Below, one piece after another: positions 6,870 to 14,169 of a stretch of DNA of 22,939 nucleotides (within the stretch, counting starts at the first letter, position 1; each line of letters begins with the position of its first letter). The translations under genes were made by a program, and so were the position numbers. The DNA is from an uncultured Eubacteriales bacterium. Its GTDB lineage: Bacteria > Bacillota > Clostridia > Oscillospirales > Oscillospiraceae. The DNA lies in the NCBI GenBank assembly GCA_900548625.1, contig URLO01000039.1, positions 1 through 22,939 on the forward strand, given 5' to 3'. The notes under the pieces were generated by a model that had not been told where the DNA came from, did not search any database, and saw only the letters and a program-made list of their open reading frames with translations.

Positions 6870-6898
6870 TTGCAAAGCAAGGACCTCCTCGCTATACT
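6870..6898 (+). promoter_or_regulatory. Sigma-A promoter for the dipeptidase-MATE operon
   Basis: TTGCAA (6870-6875), a 17-bp spacer and TATACT (6893-6898) on the plus strand. It is the best match upstream of the dipeptidase. A perfect palindrome CTACGCGTAG (6897-6906) overlaps the -10 box and start point. Confidence 0.6.
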
Positions 6899-6953
6899 AC
6901 GCGTAGGGATTTTAATATATATAAAATTATCGTGCATAAATTTTGTATATATA
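6897..6953. promoter_or_regulatory. Two adjacent palindromes, candidate operators
   Basis: A perfect 10-bp palindrome CTACGCGTAG at 6897-6906 covers the predicted transcription start. Ten bases further, TATATATAAAATTAT (6916-6930) and ATAAATTTTGTATATA (6936-6951) form a near-perfect inverted repeat around CGTGC. A regulator bound at either site would block or control the plus-strand promoter; the divergent XRE-cupin protein is the obvious candidate (inference). Confidence 0.5.
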
Positions 6954-7065
6954 AAATGTTCCTTGCGTGGTTTATTTTTTATCATAAACGAAATGCATCG
7001 AAATGTCAATGCACGCGACGAAGATCCGACTGTTAAAGACGAGCAAAATTTTGATGGAGGAAAAA

Positions 7066-8367
7066 ATGAACTGGAAAGAAGAAATTGATGGCTACCTGTC
7101 ACAGCACAAAGAGGAGATCGTCCGAAAATTGTGCGAGTTCGTGCAGATCCCCAGCATCGCACAGTTCGATTCCGGCGCTTATCCCTACGGTCCCGACTGC
7201 GCACGCGCACTTGATTTTTGCGCGGATCTCTGCCGGGAAAAGGATCTGACCGTTGTCAATCACGACTACCGCTGCGTGGAGGCAAAGCTGTCTCCGCAAG
7301 CCAAAGGCCGGCGGCTGGTGATTGCCTCCCACGCGGATGTGGTCCCGGTGGACGATGACGATATCTACCCGCCCTTCGGCGGCACCGTTCAGGGCGATTA
7401 TATCGTCGGACGCGGCGTGGTGGACGACAAGGGCCCCCTGATCGCCACGCTGTACGCCCTCGCATTTTTCAAAGAGAAGCAGGTCCCCCTGAACAACGAC
7501 ATTCGTCTGGTCTTTGGCTCCAATGAAGAAAGCGGCATGGACGACATGCGCTATTATCTGGAAAAAGAGGGCCAGCCCGATTGGGGTCTTGCCGTGGACG
7601 ACGACTTCCCGGTCACGAACGGCGAAAAGGGCCAGATCCAGTTCACGCTCTCCGCAAGGAAGCACCCCTGTGTTGACTCCGTCGTCAGCAGCGGCAAGCG
7701 CCAGCGGATGATCCATGACCGCTGTGTGATCTGCCGCGGCGGTGAATGCGCGGAGGAAAGCCGTCAGGACGCTTCGGACAATCCGATCGTTCGCGCGGTA
7801 GAAAAGCACGGTCCGCTTCTGGCGGACGAAAGCGCGGACGCGCTGCTCAAAAAGCTCTGCGCCGACACCAATGCCGCGCTGCTCGGTCTTGACCGTCAGG
7901 ACGAGGTCAGCGGCCGCACGCTTTTGCGCCTCTATCAGCTCCACACCCAGGATGACGAGCTGGTCTGCTCCTTCGACATCCGGCTGCCCGTCAGCTTCCC
8001 CGTCGAGGCGGCGCTTCCCATTTTGAAATCCGCAGCGCAGGACCTCCGGTTCTCTCTGGAGATCACAAAGCTGAATCCCGGCTACTACGTACCTGCGACA
8101 GATCCCATGGTTCGCCTGCTGACGGATCTGTACAACAACGAGACCGATTCCAACGACAGGCCCTACGTCATGGGCGCCTGCACATATGCCAGAGCCTTTG
8201 AGCACGGCTGCGGCTTCGGCGGCGGAAATCCCCATGAGGTCAAACCGTTCCCTGCCGGACACGGCGGCGCGCACGGTCCCGATGAGGCGCACAACATCCC
8301 CGTGCTGTTGACCGCCATCAAGATGTATATTCTGGGCATTCACGCAATTGATGCGTCGTGGAGCTAA
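7066..8367 (+). CDS. M20 family dipeptidase (Sapep/PepV-like)
   Basis: 433 aa cytosolic metallopeptidase. M20 landmarks: metal-ligand His in SHADVVPV (~residue 89), bridging Asp in GRGVVDDKGP (~122-131), general-base Glu in NEESG (~155), and a C-terminal HGPDEA that supplies the last His. These indicate two-zinc hydrolysis of short peptides. ATG at 7066-7068 has GGAGG five bases upstream; an in-frame start 21 codons earlier lacks a site. The lid domain is unusual: where relatives have an N-x-V-P-D motif this protein reads RMIHDRC, and the usual HG-S-x-P loop is not recognisable, so specificity may differ. It is followed 25 bp later by a MATE exporter, suggesting one operon. Confidence 0.88.
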   Translation: MNWKEEIDGYLSQHKEEIVRKLCEFVQIPSIAQFDSGAYPYGPDCARALDFCADLCREKDLTVVNHDYRCVEAKLSPQAKGRRLVIASHADVVPVDDDDIYPPFGGTVQGDYIVGRGVVDDKGPLIATLYALAFFKEKQVPLNNDIRLVFGSNEESGMDDMRYYLEKEGQPDWGLAVDDDFPVTNGEKGQIQFTLSARKHPCVDSVVSSGKRQRMIHDRCVICRGGECAEESRQDASDNPIVRAVEKHGPLLADESADALLKKLCADTNAALLGLDRQDEVSGRTLLRLYQLHTQDDELVCSFDIRLPVSFPVEAALPILKSAAQDLRFSLEITKLNPGYYVPATDPMVRLLTDLYNNETDSNDRPYVMGACTYARAFEHGCGFGGGNPHEVKPFPAGHGGAHGPDEAHNIPVLLTAIKMYILGIHAIDASWS

Positions 8368-8392
8368 CAAAAAAGAATGGGAGGAAGAAGCA

Positions 8393-9772
8393 ATGTCAAA
8401 AGAATCAGCACAACTGGATAAGCGGCAAATCCGAAAGGATATTTTCGCCCTGATCATCCCCGTAATTCTGGAGTCCATTTTCACCTATCTGGCAGAAATC
8501 GTTTCAGCGGGCTTTGTCGGTCGTCTGACCGGCCTGGCCGTGACCTCGCAGGGCATCGTAATCCGTGTAATCAGCCTTCTGAACGTCGTGTGGAGCGGCA
8601 TCCGCATCGGTTCCATGGTCTACTACGTCCGTCTGTACGGCGAGCGCAGATACAAAGAGCTCAAGCAGGGCTATCAGAATATCATCACCATCACCCTTGG
8701 CATCGCATTCGTCTTTATTCTGGTTCTGGCTCTGTTCCCGACGCAGGTCCTGTCCTTCTTTGTCAAGGACACCGAGATTCTGGACGCTGCGCGCAGCTAC
8801 ATGTACATCATGCTCCTCGGCATCCCCTTCAACGTCATCCACAGACTGAACGGCGCCTGCTACAATGCCATGGGCGACACCCGCACCCCCATGTTCATGC
8901 AGATTCTGAACAACGTCATCAACATCATCTGCGGCTACACGTTCATCTTCGCTCTGGGCATGGATCTGATCGGCGCCGGTATCGCCACGATCAGCGCGCA
9001 GATCATCTGCGGCTGCCTCGGCACCTTCCTGCTGTACCGCAAGCCTGCTTTCCGCGAGGCCGGTCTGACCAGCTTCAAGCTCAAAGACAGAGAGTCCATC
9101 AAGCAGACCTTCCTCAAGGCCATCCCCGTTGCTGTTGAGGACGGCGCATGGCAGCTTTCCGCGATCGTCATGAGTAAGATCATCCTGACCTACGGCTCCA
9201 ACGCTTACGCCGGCTTCTCTCTGGGCGGCAGCGCCGAGCTCTTTACCGAGCTGCCCGTCATCGGCTTCACCGTTGCCGCGACGGCTCTGGCCGGCAAGGC
9301 AAAGGGCCAGAAAAACGGCCCCCTGTTCCGTGAGTATTTCCGCCAGCAAATGTGGATGAACGCCATCGTCAGCGGCATCGGCGGCTTCGTCATGGTCGTC
9401 TTCCCCACGCTTCTGATGAGAGCAGTCACCGACATTCCCGAGCTGATCGAGATCGGCAAGTACTACCTGATCGTCATGGGCTTCATCTACATTCCGCAGA
9501 ATGTCCAGCGCACCATGAAGGGAACCATCTATGGCAGTATGGGCGACACGAAAGCGCCTATGATCATCGCCATGATCGGAATCTGGCTGTTCCGCATTCC
9601 TCTGGCTGCTCTGGCCGTCTACGTCTTCCATGCACCGCTGTTCTTCATCTGGATCGTCATCGGTGTCGATCAGGTCGCACGTTTCATCATGATGCACTTC
9701 TATATGAAGAAGAAGGGTGTCATGCAGTGTGTTGCGCTTCAGGAAGAAAACGAGGCAAAGCAGACCGCCTGA
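8393..9772 (+). CDS. MATE family efflux transporter
   Basis: 459 aa with about twelve hydrophobic segments in two homologous halves, the standard MATE/NorM size. N-half landmarks include NAMGDTRTPMFMQILNNVIN and the C-half echo GSMGDTKAPMIIAMIGIWLF at the matching position, a pattern typical of MATE proteins. It exports cationic or zwitterionic compounds in exchange for Na+ or H+ across the inner membrane. ATG at 8393-8395 has GGGAGG about nine bases upstream; an earlier in-frame start overlaps the dipeptidase gene and has no site. The dipeptidase-MATE pairing suggests processing and export (or relief from toxicity) of a peptide-linked compound, but the substrate cannot be read from sequence. 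Confidence 0.9.
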   Translation: MSKESAQLDKRQIRKDIFALIIPVILESIFTYLAEIVSAGFVGRLTGLAVTSQGIVIRVISLLNVVWSGIRIGSMVYYVRLYGERRYKELKQGYQNIITITLGIAFVFILVLALFPTQVLSFFVKDTEILDAARSYMYIMLLGIPFNVIHRLNGACYNAMGDTRTPMFMQILNNVINIICGYTFIFALGMDLIGAGIATISAQIICGCLGTFLLYRKPAFREAGLTSFKLKDRESIKQTFLKAIPVAVEDGAWQLSAIVMSKIILTYGSNAYAGFSLGGSAELFTELPVIGFTVAATALAGKAKGQKNGPLFREYFRQQMWMNAIVSGIGGFVMVVFPTLLMRAVTDIPELIEIGKYYLIVMGFIYIPQNVQRTMKGTIYGSMGDTKAPMIIAMIGIWLFRIPLAALAVYVFHAPLFFIWIVIGVDQVARFIMMHFYMKKKGVMQCVALQEENEAKQTA

Positions 9773-9815
9773 TCCGCGCACACACCCTCCGAAGCACAGT
9801 CTGGCCAACAAACTC

Positions 9816-9849
9816 AAAGGGGCTGTCTCTTAGTGAGACAGCCCCTTTT
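9816..9849 (+). terminator. Terminator of the dipeptidase-MATE operon
   Basis: A 14-bp GC-rich stem with loop TTAGT followed by TTTT, 43 bp after the MATE stop. This is the left copy of the 36-bp duplicated hairpin. Confidence 0.75.
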
Positions 9850-10083
9850 GAGCTTGTCAAAAAAGTCTTTTTGACAAGCTCTCAAACGCGAACCGCGGTG
9901 CTGGGTTCGCGTTTGAAAAGGCTGCGCGATGCGGCGCGCATAATTTGTGCGCAGCTTGCGCACAAATTCCACACTTGCATCCCGTAGTGTGTTTTGTCCG
10001 AGGTACACGCCCCCGGACAAAACCAATTTACACTTTATTCGCGCCTGCGGGCGCGAACTCTACGAGGTTTTTTGACAGTCTGC

Positions 10084-10117
10084 AAAGGGGCTGTCTCTTA
10101 GTGAGACAGCCCCTTTT
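10084..10117 (-). terminator. Terminator of typA
   Basis: The right copy of the same hairpin, 16 bp beyond the typA stop. On the minus strand the stem ends in CCCCTTT, giving a short U-run, so termination may be weaker than for the left copy. Confidence 0.65.
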
Positions 10118-10132
10118 GCGTTGCAAACCATA

Positions 10133-11953
10133 TTACTGGCGCGTCTTCATCGTGGCGCGCATACGCGCGGAGTGGTCGAGGATGCGCTTGCGCATACGCA
10201 GATTCTTCGGCGTGACCTCCAGCAGCTCATCGTCCGCCAGATACTCCATGCACTGCTCGAGCGAGAGCACCTTCGGCGGCGCGAGACGGATGGCCTCGTC
10301 CGAACCGGCGGCACGCATATTGGTCAGCTGCTTCTTCTTGCAGACGTTGACGGACATGTCCTCGTTGCGGTTGCACTGGCCGACGATCATGCCGGCATAG
10401 ACCTCAACGCCCGGCCCGATGAACAGAACGCCGCGGTCCTGAATGCCGCCCAGGCCGTAGGCCGTTGCCTCGCCGGTCTCGAATGCGACGAGCGAGCCGA
10501 CCTGACGGCGCTCGATGTCGCCCTTGACAGGTGCGTAGGAATCGAGCACGGACGCCATAATGCCCTCGCCGCGCGTGTCGGTGAGGAATTCGTTGCGGTA
10601 GCCGAACAGACCGCGCGTGGGGACGAGGAACTCCAGACGCATCCGGCTTCCGAGCGGCGTCATGGTCGTCAGTTCGCCCTTGCGCTGCGAGATCTTGTCA
10701 ATGACGGAGCCGACGGAGCCTTCCGGAACGTCCGCCACCATGCGCTCGATCGGCTCGCAGAGCTTGCCGTCGATCTCCTTGTTGAGGACGTGCGGCGTGG
10801 AGACCTGGAACTCATAGCCCTCGCGGCGCATGGTCTCGATCAGGATGGACAGGTGCATCTCGCCGCGGCCCGCGACATTGAAGGCGTCGGTGCCGACCTC
10901 GGTGACGTGCAGAGAGACATCCTTGAGAAGCTCTCTTTGCAGCCGGTCGCGCAGGTTGCGGGAGGTGACATATTTGCCCTCACGGCCTGCAAACGGCGAG
11001 TCGTTGATGGAGAAGGTCATTTCGATCGTCGGATCGGAGATCTTCACAAACGGCAGCGGCTCCGGCTGCTCCAGCGTGCAGATGGTGCGGCCGATGGTGA
11101 TGTCGGAGATGCCGGAGAACGCGACGATCTCACCGGCGGACGCCTCCTGAATGGGGCTCTTGCCGAGGCCGGTGAACTCATACAGGGCGACGATCTTCGC
11201 CTTTTCCTTCTTCGACGGGTCGTGATAGTCGGTGACGAGCACCTCCTGATTCTGGCGGATGGTGCCGCGCTCGACACGGCCGATGCCGATCCGGCCGACA
11301 AACTCGTTATAGTCGATGGAGGACACCAGAAGCTGCAGCGCGCCGTTGCGGTCGCCCGTGGGCGGGTCGATGTAGCTGACGATGGTGTCAAACAGCGGCG
11401 TGAGGTCGGTGCCGGGGACATCGGGGCTGTAGGACGAAGTGCCCTGACGCGCCGAGCAGAAGATCGTCGGGGAGTCGAACTGCTCCTCCGTCGCGTTCAG
11501 GTCGAGCAGCAGCTCGAGCACCTCGTCCATGACCTCATGGACGCGCGCGTCGGGACGGTCGATCTTATTGACGACAACGATGACCTTGTGGCCAAGCTCC
11601 AGCGCCTTCTGAAGCACGAAGCGCGTCTGCGGCATGGGGCCTTCGGCTGCGTCAACGAGCAGCAGAACGCCGTCAACCATCTTGAGAATGCGCTCGACCT
11701 CGCCGGAGAAGTCGGCGTGGCCCGGCGTGTCCACAATGTTGATCTTATAATCTTTATAGTGTACGGCGGTGTTCTTGGCCAGAATGGTGATGCCGCGCTC
11801 GCGCTCAAGATCGCCCGAGTCCATCACGCGGTCGGCCACGACCTGGTTGTCACGGTATACGCCGCCCTGCTTTAACATCTGATCGACCATCGTTGTTTTG
11901 CCGTGGTCAACGTGGGCGATGATTGCTATATTACGGATTTTATCCTGGGTCAT
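10133..11953 (-). CDS. typA: Ribosome-associated GTPase TypA/BipA
   Basis: 606 aa, the normal family length. GTPase motifs are intact: G1 AHVDHGKTT (13-21), G2 RGITI (53-57), G3 DTPGHAD (75-81), G4 NKID (129-132), and a G5-like CSARQG. The elongation-factor-like domains II, III and V follow, with the BipA C-terminal domain ending near MKTRQ. BipA binds the ribosome where EF-G does and aids 50S assembly, especially under cold or stress (family knowledge). Two ATGs lie close together; the one at 11951-11953 is preferred because AAAGGGG sits nine bases upstream, whereas it is only three bases from the other. It is monocistronic, with its own promoter. Confidence 0.96.
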   Translation of the reverse strand: MTQDKIRNIAIIAHVDHGKTTMVDQMLKQGGVYRDNQVVADRVMDSGDLERERGITILAKNTAVHYKDYKINIVDTPGHADFSGEVERILKMVDGVLLLVDAAEGPMPQTRFVLQKALELGHKVIVVVNKIDRPDARVHEVMDEVLELLLDLNATEEQFDSPTIFCSARQGTSSYSPDVPGTDLTPLFDTIVSYIDPPTGDRNGALQLLVSSIDYNEFVGRIGIGRVERGTIRQNQEVLVTDYHDPSKKEKAKIVALYEFTGLGKSPIQEASAGEIVAFSGISDITIGRTICTLEQPEPLPFVKISDPTIEMTFSINDSPFAGREGKYVTSRNLRDRLQRELLKDVSLHVTEVGTDAFNVAGRGEMHLSILIETMRREGYEFQVSTPHVLNKEIDGKLCEPIERMVADVPEGSVGSVIDKISQRKGELTTMTPLGSRMRLEFLVPTRGLFGYRNEFLTDTRGEGIMASVLDSYAPVKGDIERRQVGSLVAFETGEATAYGLGGIQDRGVLFIGPGVEVYAGMIVGQCNRNEDMSVNVCKKKQLTNMRAAGSDEAIRLAPPKVLSLEQCMEYLADDELLEVTPKNLRMRKRILDHSARMRATMKTRQ

Positions 11954-11997
11954 ATCCATGAGCCCCTTTCGTTCGAGATAATCTTCAACAAATGTGT

Positions 11998-12026
11998 ATT
12001 TTAACACAGGCATTTCCCGATTACAA
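11998..12026 (-). promoter_or_regulatory. Promoter of typA
   Basis: On the minus strand, TTGTAA (12021-12026), a 17-bp spacer and TAAAAT (11998-12003), 45 bp upstream of the chosen typA start. Confidence 0.65.
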
Positions 12027-12136
12027 GGACTTTCTGCGTAAAATTCATGAAAATTCCTCCTTTTTTCAAGCGCCGCGCTCTGCTGCGGCACGTTTCCCTG
12101 CGGGCGTCATAGAATGGACGGAAGGAGGGAGTCAGA

Positions 12137-12652
12137 TTGGCAAATTCTATCGATCCCAAGCAGGAACAGCGCGTCTGGAGCCGCGTGATGGCAGCGCAGA
12201 CAGGCTCCGCAGCGGAGCCGAACGCCTGCGAGCGGCTCTCCCGGCGGGACGCACCGGTATTTGACGGGGAAGCGGCGCTGGCACTCTGCACGGCGCAGCT
12301 CGGCGCGGCATGTACTTACCGCACGCTTGCGGCGCGGGCGCGCGGCTGTGCGCGGCAGAGCCTTGCACGCCTTGCCGAAGGCAAGTGCCGGGAGGCGCGC
12401 AGGCTGGCGGCGGTCTATTTTATGATGACCGGCACAAAACCCTGTCCCAAGCGCTCCGCGGCGCCGTGCGTCCGCAGCCTGAGTGAGGCGCTCCGCCGGG
12501 CCTGCTGCGAGGAGCGCTGTGCAGCGGAGCTGTACCGCCGCTATGCCGCGCGCGGCGGTGAATACGCCAGCCTGCTGGGCGGCATGGCAGAGCGCGCCGA
12601 GCAGAACGCGCAGACGCTCCTGTGCGTCCTGCAAAGCGTTCTGTGCGTATGA
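12137..12652 (+). CDS. Degenerate ferritin-like, Cys-rich protein
   Basis: 171 aa with two helical-hairpin repeats reminiscent of rubrerythrin/ferritin-like folds: residues ~45-95 (TYRTLAARARGCARQSLARL, EARRLAAVYFMMTG) and ~115-165 (AAELYRRYAARGGEYASLLG, GMAERAEQNAQTLL). In metal-binding relatives each repeat has Glu and an E-x-x-H pair; here those positions read GKCREA and AEQNAQ, so the diiron ligands seem lost. About 12 Cys residues occur across the protein. The start is TTG at 12137-12139, supported by AAGGAGG eight bases upstream. It may now be structural or redox-related. The fold assignment is pattern recognition only; its neighbours give no functional hint. Confidence 0.6.
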   Translation: MANSIDPKQEQRVWSRVMAAQTGSAAEPNACERLSRRDAPVFDGEAALALCTAQLGAACTYRTLAARARGCARQSLARLAEGKCREARRLAAVYFMMTGTKPCPKRSAAPCVRSLSEALRRACCEERCAAELYRRYAARGGEYASLLGGMAERAEQNAQTLLCVLQSVLCV

Positions 12653-12706
12653 GCGCCTTGCGCAGCCGTTTTCCCGCGGCTGTATAAAACCGGCCGCCCC
12701 TGCAAA

Positions 12707-12748
12707 AAATGTGCGCGTGTCAAAGCTTCCTTTGGCACGCGCACATTT
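12707..12748. terminator. Bidirectional terminator between the ferritin-like gene and pfk
   Basis: A 13-bp perfect stem (12707-12719 with 12736-12748), continued after one G-T pair by CAAAG/CTTTG closing on CTTC. A-runs on the left and T's on the right suit both convergent transcripts. Confidence 0.85.
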
Positions 12749-12783
12749 CATATCATATTATTGTATTCAGCTGTGGAAAACGC

Positions 12784-14022
12784 TTACTTTACGAGAACCT
12801 TCTTCAGCCGCGCAAAGCGGGGCAGGCCGTCTTCCTTCTCAAGCTTCGTCTCGCCCTGAATGAGCGGCAGCGCGTACTTGACAAAGTCCTCGGTGACGTT
12901 GTTGCCCTCGGCGTTGATCCATTCCTTCGGGAACTTCTTCTCGAAGTTGGCAACGTCGGACAGGTCAAAGAGCTTGGCCTTGCAGGTGTAGCCGTTCGTG
13001 CGGTCGCACTCGAAGCCGACCATCTTGTCGGTCACGCCGTTGAGCATCTGCTCCACGGCGGTCTTGCCGGACATGAACGACTCGTCGATGTCGGTCTGGG
13101 ACGCGCAGTGCGCAGCGCAGCGCTGCAGCAGGCTCAGCTCGATGCCGCGGACCTTCGCGCCGGTCTTTTCCTTCATGACGTTGGCAAGATGCGCGGCGAG
13201 GCCGCCGAGCTGTGCATGGCCGAAGCCGTCGGTCGCGGCGGTCTTTGCCTCGGAGACGAAGCGGCCGTCGGCGTAGTGGATGCCCTCGGAGACGGCGACG
13301 ATGCAGTTGCCGTTCTTCTCATAGCAGGCCGAAACGTCGGCAACGAACTTGTCCATGTCGAAATCGACCTCAGGCAGATAGATGAAGTCGCAGCACGGCT
13401 CCTTGGCGTTTGCAAGCGCGGCGGCGGCGGTCAGCCAGCCCGCATGACGGCCCATGCACTCGATGACGGTGATCTGGCCGATGTTGTAGACGCGGGAATC
13501 GCGGGCAACTTCCATGATGGAGGTGGCGATATACTTGGCAGCGGACGCGAAGCCCGGGCAGTGGTCGGTGCCGAACAGGTCGTTGTCGATGGTCTTGGGC
13601 ACGCCCATGACGCGGCAGTCATAGCCGACCTTCTTCATATACTTGGAGATCTTGTTGCAGGTGTCCATCGAGTCATTGCCGCCGTTGTAGCAGAAATAAC
13701 GCACGTCATACTTCTTGAAGATCTCAAGGATGCGCTTATAATCGGTATCGTCAACATCGGGGTCGGCGATCTTGTAACGGCAGGAGCCGAGTGCGGACGA
13801 GGGCGTGTAGGGCAGGCGGTCAAGCTCTGCGCGATCCTCGGCGTCCATGTCGAGAAGCTGGTCTTCCAGAACGCCCTTGATGCCGTGATACGCGCCGTAA
13901 ACCTTGGTGATGCAGTCAGCATCCAGCGCGGTACGGATGACGCCGTAGGCCGAGGCGTTGATAACAGAGGACGGGCCGCCGGACTGACCGATGATCAGCG
14001 CGCCCTTCAAAGATTCGGACAT
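12784..14022 (-). CDS. 6-phosphofructokinase, probably pyrophosphate-dependent
   Basis: 412 aa. Motifs: GGNDSMDT (114-121) where ATP enzymes have GGDGS, PKTIDND (142-148) where ATP enzymes have PGTIDND, and MGRHAGW (190-196). The Lys in PKTIDND and the Asn/Asp replacing the second Gly are hallmarks of the PPi-using clade (family knowledge), so it likely interconverts fructose-6-phosphate and fructose-1,6-bisphosphate reversibly with PPi. ATG at 14020-14022 has GGAGG eight bases upstream. It is divergent from fba, whose enzyme uses its product, with both promoters in a 147-bp gap. A strong sigma-A promoter is present at 14066-14094. Confidence 0.92.
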   Translation of the reverse strand: MSESLKGALIIGQSGGPSSVINASAYGVIRTALDADCITKVYGAYHGIKGVLEDQLLDMDAEDRAELDRLPYTPSSALGSCRYKIADPDVDDTDYKRILEIFKKYDVRYFCYNGGNDSMDTCNKISKYMKKVGYDCRVMGVPKTIDNDLFGTDHCPGFASAAKYIATSIMEVARDSRVYNIGQITVIECMGRHAGWLTAAAALANAKEPCCDFIYLPEVDFDMDKFVADVSACYEKNGNCIVAVSEGIHYADGRFVSEAKTAATDGFGHAQLGGLAAHLANVMKEKTGAKVRGIELSLLQRCAAHCASQTDIDESFMSGKTAVEQMLNGVTDKMVGFECDRTNGYTCKAKLFDLSDVANFEKKFPKEWINAEGNNVTEDFVKYALPLIQGETKLEKEDGLPRFARLKKVLVK

Positions 14023-14065
14023 AGTAATTACCTCCATGGAAATTAGATTAACTTGAACAAAACAG

Positions 14066-14094
14066 ACTATAGCACATCGGAAGGAAATTGTAAA
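14066..14094 (-). promoter_or_regulatory. Promoter of the pfk gene
   Basis: Minus strand TTTACA (14089-14094), a 17-bp spacer, TATAGT (14066-14071). The start would give a leader of about 40 nt before the GGAGG site. Confidence 0.7.
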
Positions 14095-14120
14095 TTCGTC
14101 TATTGAAAAAATAGATGAAT
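14094..14120. promoter_or_regulatory. Inverted repeat between divergent pfk and fba promoters
   Basis: ATTCGTCTATT (14094-14104) and AATAGATGAAT (14110-14120) pair at 10 of 11 positions around GAAAA. The repeat touches the end of the pfk -35 box and covers the fba -35 box, an ideal place for one regulator to control both genes. The regulator is unknown. Confidence 0.5.
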
Positions 14121-14131
14121 TTTGCTAAAAT
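14103..14131 (+). promoter_or_regulatory. Promoter of fba
   Basis: Plus strand TTGAAA (14103-14108), a 17-bp spacer, TAAAAT (14126-14131), about 30 bp upstream of the AAGGAGAG ribosome site. Confidence 0.7.
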
Positions 14132-14169
14132 CTTTTATAGATATTCAATAAACAAGGAGAGATGTCACT

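Larger units (their letters stand above)
6784..7065. other. AT-rich divergent regulatory region
   Basis: 282 bp between the XRE-cupin start and the dipeptidase start with no gene. It is far more AT-rich than the flanking genes and contains a good plus-strand promoter and two palindromes (listed separately). The predicted dipeptidase leader is about 160 nt long. I do not see a convincing minus-strand promoter for the regulator. Confidence 0.7.
9815..10118. repeat. Hairpin-rich intergenic block bounded by identical 36-bp palindromic copies
   Basis: The 360-bp non-coding space between the convergent MATE and typA genes is almost entirely palindromes. Stems: 9816-9848 (14 bp), 9850-9881 (14 bp perfect, loop AGTC), 9882-9916 (13 bp), 9923-9940 (6 bp), 9942-9968 (12 bp perfect, loop GCT), 9970-9991 (6 bp), 9991-10023 (10 bp), 10038-10057 (8 bp) and 10084-10116 (14 bp). 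The first and last are identical over 36 bases (9815-9850 and 10083-10118). No coding potential is evident. It may be a composite of extragenic palindromic repeats or a small non-autonomous element. Confidence 0.85.

Noticed and set aside
7003..7065. Upstream in-frame start for the dipeptidase
   Set aside because: No ribosome site precedes it, while GGAGG sits properly before the ATG at 7066.
10121..11875. Long plus-strand open frame (584 codons) opposite typA
   Set aside because: It lies wholly antisense to a typA gene with intact GTPase motifs; its Asp/Arg/Leu-rich composition is typical of the complement of a GC-rich gene.
12001..12048. A 15-codon minus-strand reading frame (MNFTQKVLVIGKCLC) with a strong AAGGAGG site upstream of typA
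   Set aside because: It overlaps the -35 and -10 boxes of the best typA promoter, so it would not be on that transcript, and no upstream gene or promoter explains it. Kept only as a curiosity.
12709..14046. Long plus-strand open frame antisense to the phosphofructokinase gene
   Set aside because: It is the complement of a gene with clear motifs and has no ribosome site or family match. The same applies to the long minus-strand frames opposite fba, MATE and the dipeptidase.
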